Assembly: GCF_001039355.2 (NCBI RefSeq)
Contig: NW_019774069.1
Span: forward strand, 743,838-807,837
Reading direction: 5' to 3'
Length of the DNA stretch: 64,000 nt
DNA from: Lingula anatina
Taxonomy: Eukaryota > Brachiopoda > Lingulata > Lingulida > Lingulidae
Part shown: piece by piece, positions 53,869-64,000 of the stretch
How the letters are laid out: the number at the start of each line of letters is the position of its first letter
Position numbering within the stretch: position 1 is the stretch's first letter
The notes under the pieces: generated by a model
Told to the model about the DNA's origin: nothing
Database searches by the model: none
Seen by the model: the letters and a program-made list of their open reading frames with translations, nothing else
Program-made: the position numbers and the translations under genes

Positions 53869-55200
53869 ATTATTAGAAACAAAAATAAATGGAATTTGTG
53901 GATATAGGATCTTTCCAGGTTGAAGTGTAGATAATTATGTACATATGAGAAAGACTTATGTTGCATGAGCCCAGTAGAACATTTATATTATACCCAAGTT
54001 TTCTGATGCATAGAGTTCGAAGAAACAGTTAGTGTTATTTGTAATCAAAATTGTGGACTTGAGCTTTTGTTCCTTTTCATTTTTTAGTACCAGGTCAAGG
54101 TCTAACCTTGTCACATTACTAGAATATGTTCATCTCTGTTTCTATATAACTGCTGAATATGATATGCCTGATGAAAGAAAGCCATTGTGGTCCTGTTTTA
54201 TTTATTGTCTCTTAATATTAAGAAGAAAGACAAAACCTGAATAGGTAGAGCAATATATAAGGCATATTTTTTACTTCAAGTAAATAGCTTACATGAGCTA
54301 ATAAAAATTTTCAGCTGCCAAATTTTGACTTAACATTTTTTTTTATTCATTTGGACAGGGTATTGTTTCATATTGTTATATTAAGTCTTGAAACTTGATG
54401 CTAACCATGAAAGTCTTGGAAAAATTTATACTAAAAAGTGCTGCTATTGTCTGTACAATCTACAACGTTTTGTATAAGAAGGTGATTATGTTAAGGCCGC
54501 AGGTGAAATGGATCTGTTAAAGTGATCCTTCAGCTAAAGGTCAGCTTTACATATTACCCATTTTGTCTGTTCTGATATGAAACCATTTTGTAATTTACTT
54601 GACCCAAATTATGTTTGCTAAGGTCACAGACAACTGTAGTTACAAACCTGGATATGCAGCTGGTTCACATGGAAAAGGTTGCATTAATTATCTTCAGTGA
54701 AGCAAACATAAAAAACTTGCACAGTCTTGCCCATCTTTGAGACACCACCTGTAGTCAGGATTGTACAGAAAAAACTGCTTTGAACCATGCACTATTTATT
54801 ATGAAGCCAGTGAAAAAGCAAATTTGTGCTAATCTTTTTGTCTCAACCTTTCTGTAATTTATTTGTAGTTCACATATTTTGTACCTCTTTACCAAAGTAT
54901 CTGAATAAAAGTAGTGGAAAATGGGGATTTGTATGAATATTTTTAGAACTTGGCTTGAACAAGAAGCCCATGATTTATTTCATGCTACAACAATGAAAAT
55001 GTTAGCGTTTTTGTTATTTCAAATGTTGGATTCTGGAGCCTGTCAATATTTAGGAGATATAGCCGTCTAGTATACAGAATCTGCTATAATATTTGATGAA
55101 ACTGTTTTAGCCCCTTAAAATTGTGGTTCTGGTCACACCAGTTTGGTCATATTGGTCTTATAAATATATATCTATATATATATATAGTGTTTCAAATAAA
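53869..55200 (+). other. GATAD2 3' UTR with candidate poly(A) signals
   Basis: AT-rich non-coding DNA after the stop. AATAAA occurs at about 54903 and at 55195-55200, the latter just after a (TA)n stretch at 55165-55185. No gene was seen. Confidence 0.5.
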
Positions 55201-55689
55201 ATGACTATTTCATATTGTATTTACTTTTCATTTATTATCAGTGAATTTGAGGAATTTTTCCAAAATTCTTTAGAAACCCCACAGTAGATCATTTGTACCC
55301 AAATATGCAACCTGAAGACAAAAAATTGCTTTTACATAATTTCCCCTCTCCCGAAATGTCTATAAGTTCCTTAAGATTGCTGGCTTTATTTTTGAGAGGG
55401 AGAATGTCCTGGTTTAGTTTGAGGAAAGGGCTTTTTAAGTAATCATCTTGATTCACATTCTGCCTTTTCCTGACTTTCACATTCCTCTCCTGATTGCATA
55501 CAACAGTAAGTCAAATGTATGTTCCTTGTGTTCTGATCATTTACAAGTATAAATACGGAAAAAATTAAATATTGAAATTACAAGGCAGCAAAGCTGTCAA
55601 ATGTACATAGCAGATAACGGTGTTTGAGCTTCACTAAATATCATAAATGAAAATTATCAAAGATAACCCAAAAAACTTTTGTGCCATTA

Positions 55690-56760
55690 GCTTACAACCA
55701 TTACCAACCTGGATGTAGGCCTTCATCAGACTGATGTGAGCAGACGTTGATACTGACCACTAGACGGTATAGTGTCAGGACCCTCTTATAAATGTCAGGT
55801 AGATGGACCCCCCCCCCCCCATTCATGGGTGGCTGGTGATGGCTGATGTGGATAGCCTCTCGTATCTTCTGACTTCCGACTGCAGATGACTCGGATTCAA
55901 GGATCTTAGTAGAATTCCAGGCGATACTGTGGCCGGTATCTATTACACGTTCATGAATGGCAGAGCTGGTATTGCCTACAGTCACTGATTTTGTGTTCAC
56001 TAACCCTGGGCCCCGTATTTCAAAAGCATCGCACATTGCGATCAAGCGCAAGTGTCTCATTTCCATAACTCGCCCATACTCGCCCCATATTTGTAACCAC
56101 AAATACAGATTGTAACCACACATCATGAGAGCCTCATCCAATGTCTTATCTTCCTCATTAGTCATGATCGTGTTGCACCAGTGTTTTAAAGTTCTTACAA
56201 CCCCTAGTTTTTGATGTAGCAGGTGGTGCAACTGGAAGTTTAAGTATTGGTTGGTATGTGTGGCCTTCCTGCAGACTTTCAGACTCAGATGGCCATCGCT
56301 CTCACGTATAATTAATGAGTCCAGGAAAGCAATAGGATTGTTTTCCTCCAGCTCTCTAGTGAACTTTATGTAAGGGTCTTGGCTGTTAGTGTTGATGAAG
56401 TCAGTGATAGCAGTTATGTGGTCCCTGTGGCAGATGGTAAACATGTCATTTACATATCTCAACCAAAGACGTGAAGGATTGGGCATAGACACCAGTGCGG
56501 CTTCCTCAAAGTTCTCCATAAACAGATTGGCCACATTAGGACTGATTGGACTGCCAATGGCCGCTCCATGTTTCTGCTTATGGAATACCCCCTTACAGAT
56601 AAAGTATATGGTGTTCCATACAATTTCTAATAGCTCTGTGATATCCTCTACTGACAGATGAGTACATTCCATGAGGCTGGGATCTTGTTTAAGGGACCAT
56701 CCTGAAAAAAATATCCAAGTATCAACTGGTTCAAGGATCAAATATGGCAGACCCTACATG
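55690..56760 (-). mobile_element. Penelope-like retroelement fragment (RT plus endonuclease tail)
   Basis: Minus-strand coding similarity spans 56741-55701. Reverse transcriptase motifs are visible: KQKHGAAIGSPISPNVANLF and FMENFEEAAL, then WLRYVNDMF, where Penelope elements normally have YVDD; the first catalytic Asp is Asn here. Downstream IAFLDSLIIRESDGHLSLKV and THTNQYLNF are typical of this family. The GIY-YIG endonuclease is represented only by its end (SAIHERVIDTGHSIAW, KIREAIHI, LPDIYKRVL); its catalytic N-terminal part is replaced by unrelated sequence. Truncated at the RT 5' side. Dead by these criteria. It is inserted between the convergent GATAD2 and NEDD4 3' ends. Confidence 0.88.
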
Positions 56761-56789
56761 AAAGGAAGACCACTTAATCATGTAATGGT

Positions 56790-57055
56790 CTCTCCGCCTC
56801 TACCATGCCTCCCCACGCGTCCAGTCATATGGAGCCGAGATTTAATTACTGTGCCAATGCAGGGACAATGCGTGGGGAGGTGTGTGAGAAGCAGTCCCAT
56901 ATATCCTTCACTTTATTCTCAGTCCTTAGATCTACCTGACATTTTTAAGAGGGTCCTGGTCGCTCTAGCAGTCAGTGAGTGTCAACATCTGCTCACATCA
57001 GTCTGATGAAGGCCTACGTCCAGGTTGGCCGTAAGCTAACGGTATGAAAGTTTTT
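56790..57055 (+). mobile_element. Inverted second Penelope end fragment
   Basis: Plus-strand sequence encodes the element's C-terminus (DLPDIFKRVL near 56935) and then the same terminal segment found inverted at 55690-55800: gctcacatcagtctgatgaaggcctac, ccaggttgg and gtaagctaa. It is a 5'-truncated copy whose 3' end points outward, making an inverted arrangement with the minus-strand copy. It also contains an 11-bp inverted repeat (CCTCCCCACGC ... GCGTGGGGAGG, about 56808-56882). Confidence 0.75.
57003..57031 (+). ncRNA. Hammerhead-ribozyme-like core in Penelope terminal segment (candidate, probably decayed)
   Basis: CTGATGA at 57003-57009 is followed by AGGCC, a 12-base loop, GGCC and then GTAA. 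This is the layout of a hammerhead core (CUGAUGA, stem II, GAAA) with GAAA changed to GTAA. Stem III and the cleavage triplet could not be assigned with confidence. The inverted copy has the same CTGATGA (minus strand, 55729-55723). Hammerhead motifs are known from Penelope-like elements. Confidence 0.35.
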
Positions 57056-59410
57056 TGGCTTGTGTTTGATAATTTTCATTTATGATCCAACTACCAAATT
57101 AATGAACATTTTTGGTCTGCACAAAATAGTTTGTCAGTTTTGTTGCAATCCTACACAGTGTTTAAAGGCATAATCACCACCCATTTTTCTACTTGTATCG
57201 TGGATATTTAAAATATATAAATAGCATAGGGCTTTAGGTTTGCCAGAATTCCTAAGGCAACCATTGCAACACATCTCGGGCACTGAATAAAATGCCAATT
57301 ATAGCATATATCAAAGCAGTAATATGATTACTCTCTACATTCTTGCTCTGCTGCAAACATGCTAGGTTAGATAGGTGGCCAAGATGATGACCACTAGTTC
57401 ACAATAACAAAAAGATATCAACATAATAGCACTTTATTTCATTTTATTTATTTATTCCTTTTGTACAAAGACAATTTATTATAACCCCATGTAAAGATTA
57501 TGTGCTTAAAATATCCAAATAAGACAATGGAGTGTCTACAATTCAATTGCACCTGGTAGGTTTAAAAGCAAGGTTTCACATAAAGTAACCATCAAACACA
57601 TCAACCTATCTATCCCTATTGTCAGATTTCATCAATACTTCTAAAAAATAAATAAATAAAAGATTTTAATAAAAAGAAACTTTCAGTAAGCTACTTTTAC
57701 ATAAAACTATATCTTGCTGTCAAAGGTATAAATGAATTTTACTTTAGAACATAAACTATGATAAAATGAATATTAAATTATCACATTCTGGGATGACAAT
57801 TGGCGACTATATACAAAATGTACAAATTTAGTGGTAAAAATATTTTAAAATTATCAAGCTAGCCCATGCAATACAAAGACTAGTGTTTCTAAGGAAGGTC
57901 TAACAGTTATCAAAATGTGCTCTTATAGGCAAGTTAATCCATTCTCTCATGCCATTTAATCATTTAATGTATGAACTCATCAAAATCAAAATTTTATAAG
58001 AATAGAGACCTTATAATAAAACATTTCATGTTTTGTGTGACTAAATGCAGCATCATAATTGTCCAAGATAACATTATTTAACGATAAAAAGCAACATGAC
58101 AAAATAAAACCACAAAAACATCTGTCAAGAAGAAAGAAAGTGCTTAAGCTGTTGAAAAGCATATGCCAAATTGACAATTTCAAAACAAAATTGGGCAAGA
58201 CAAAAAAGAGCCAATTTGACAACTTTACAGAGGCATGATTAAAAATTATTTCTAAACATTTAAAATTAATACAACCAAATTGATGTTATAAGTGATAATG
58301 AATGCCAAGCAAAATTTGATGGTATGGATTTTTCATAGTAGTTAGAATTAAACTATCATGTCACTGTTAAAACAATTCTGAGCAATAAGACTTTGGTACA
58401 GGGTGTAACTCTACATGATAACTTTTCTGTTGTTCTATAATAGAATAGGCACAATTTTTACTCTCCCTTGCAAATAGAGTCAAAAACCCAAAATCTAACT
58501 ACTTGGGTCACTTGATAAGTTGGTTTAAGTACACAACCATGAGCTACTTTTTATTAACTTTCAACATCTGTACCTACACTTTCATTTGACAAAATGAGTA
58601 AATAACTTTTTGGGCATAAAAATAGTACTTGTGATGAGACTGGGTTCCTTTCACTCTAATAAACATAGAAACTGAATGTTGCCTAAAGTAATGCTTGATC
58701 TTATTTCAGTTCATTAGTTCAACTTGTGCCTGGGATAAAACCTGACTCTTGGTTAAAAGTAAAACAAAAGAGAAGTGAAATTAGTTTTAAAAACCTATAG
58801 TTCACCTCATGCCTGGGATAAAATCTGACTCTTGATTAAAAGTAAAACAAAAGAGAAGTGAAGTTATGATGTAAAAAACCTAAATAAATATTTATGACAG
58901 CAAACAAATTTAATAAGCTTGTGTTTTTTATGCAGTTTGTAAATAAAAATGCTGGATGCTGATAAAGTGCATCCATAAAAAGAGACTCAACAAGCTTTTT
59001 TAGATGGAGGTATCACAGTATGTTTTGAATTTGGAGCAGAACGTCCATCCTGAAGATGGTTGAAGTAAATAATATGTCTAACAGATGCTTGAAGTTCAGA
59101 CTTCAGAATAATCCACCCCTGCTGAGTAATGATTCACTACAGTTAATGCTTAAATTAAAAATGTAATACATCAACTTAATTCTAGTACTATATGAAGACA
59201 TGATCAACATTTATTGTAGACAAGTTCAATGCAATTTTATATAAAACAGGATATGGAAGAGAGCAATGTTTTGCACTGGTCTTTATGTACAGAGTTATAA
59301 AAACAATCATTGGCTGCTTCAAAAGTCAATTTCATACCAAATGTCCAACATTTTATATTTTGATTTATTCTGTACAGTGACTTACAGCATCATACAGATC
59401 ACCTCTCACT
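57056..59410 (-). other. NEDD4 3' UTR region
   Basis: AT-rich non-coding DNA downstream of NEDD4. AATAAA on the minus strand at 57433-57438 would give a 3' UTR near 2 kb. It contains an 83-bp tandem duplication at 58716. Beyond about 57430 I see nothing distinctive. Confidence 0.45.
58716..58881. repeat. 83-bp tandem duplication in the NEDD4 3' UTR
   Basis: Unit 58716-58798 (agttcaacttgtgcctggga and onward) is repeated at 58799-58881 with a few substitutions. Both copies contain taaaagtaaaacaaaagagaagtgaa. Confidence 0.8.
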
Positions 59411-63523
<4,113 letters not shown>

Positions 63524-63566
63524 CTATGCTCTTGACTTAGGTCCACAAGCATATATCTATTTAATC

Positions 63567-64000
63567 TATATTAAAACTAGAGGATCAGAGAGGCGATACC
63601 GCCTCCGAATATTGTACCACCAGCGGGAGCAAGCGCATTCATATAGACCCCCACATATACAAAATAAGGAACACAGCCACCAGTCTTGTGCTTGACAAGC
63701 TGTAAAAATGCAATCAACAAGAATTTTCAAAATATGCAAAAAATATATATATTACTAAAAATGGTACAATCAAAGTTAAGTTCATCGCAAGGTAGGTCAA
63801 AGGTCAATTCCAAGGTCACAGTAAATTGCCAGTATATGACTTCCTATTCAACTTCAATAGTAACTATGGGCCTATCTCTGCCAGGTTTGGAGTTAAAAGA
63901 GAAAGAAATTAGCAGAGTTCAGTTCATGATAATAAGTAGGTCAAAGGTCAATTTCAAGGTCACACTTAGATTGCCAGTATATGACTTCCTATTCACGTTC
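63567..64000. repeat. Repeat block with 144-bp period containing AGGTCA motifs
   Basis: In a NEDD4 intron, taggtcaaaggtcaatt.caaggtcaca followed by ttgccagtatatgacttcctattca occurs at 63793 and 63937, a 144-bp period cut by the window edge. The block may start near 63567 (aaactagaggatcagagaggcg, with a ggcgataccgcc hairpin). It is probably an interspersed element with internal tandem repeats. Confidence 0.65.

Overview
This is a 64 kb piece of an AT-rich, intron-rich animal nuclear genome. Spliceosomal introns, orthologues shared with vertebrates, vertebrate-like exon phases, MITEs and a Penelope-like retroelement all point to an invertebrate metazoan. A marine lophotrochozoan such as a mollusc is my best guess, but nothing here fixes the phylum. 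All coordinates below come from splicing by eye. For every gene I recognised, exon phases were checked for a continuous frame.

Layout, left to right. (1) 187-5454 (+): 3' part of TICRR/Treslin, a replication-origin firing factor. (2) About 8145-9770 (+): an uncharacterised gene in a CpG-rich island. (3) 11495-16346 (-): FBXO22, F-box plus FIST domains. (4) 16609-29245 (+): PIK3C3/VPS34, 22 exons, head-to-head with FBXO22 across 262 bp. (5) 30532-35041 (-): EPHX4-like epoxide hydrolase. (6) 35273-42324 (+): MAU2/SCC4 cohesin loader, 17 exons, head-to-head with EPHX4 across 231 bp. (7) 50468-53868 (+): GATAD2/p66, a NuRD subunit. (8) 55.7-57.05 kb: two inverted fragments of a Penelope-like element. 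(9) 59411-63476 (-): the HECT domain of NEDD4; its 5' part lies beyond the right edge.

These are ordinary cellular housekeeping genes, not an operon or a defence island. They cover replication licensing, ubiquitination, endosome/autophagy lipid signalling, lipid epoxide metabolism, cohesin loading and chromatin repression. What stands out is arrangement. MAU2 is followed by GATAD2, as MAU2-GATAD2A are on human 19p13.11, and TICRR, FBXO22 and NEDD4 all sit on human 15q, which suggests retained ancestral linkage. Two introns use GC-AG boundaries in frame-obligatory positions. The NEDD4 catalytic cysteine codon is split by an intron. Long complementary (TG)n and (CA)n tracts flank two MAU2 exons whose joint length is a multiple of three.

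Two near-identical duplications (187 bp in FBXO22 and about 1.88 kb in VPS34) each meet at a single N. They are almost certainly assembly joins of overlapping contigs or haplotypes, so four VPS34 exons appear twice artificially. Mobile DNA is mostly non-autonomous: three MITE families, one with a clean 10-bp target-site duplication, and the Penelope fragments, whose ends carry hammerhead-ribozyme-like cores.
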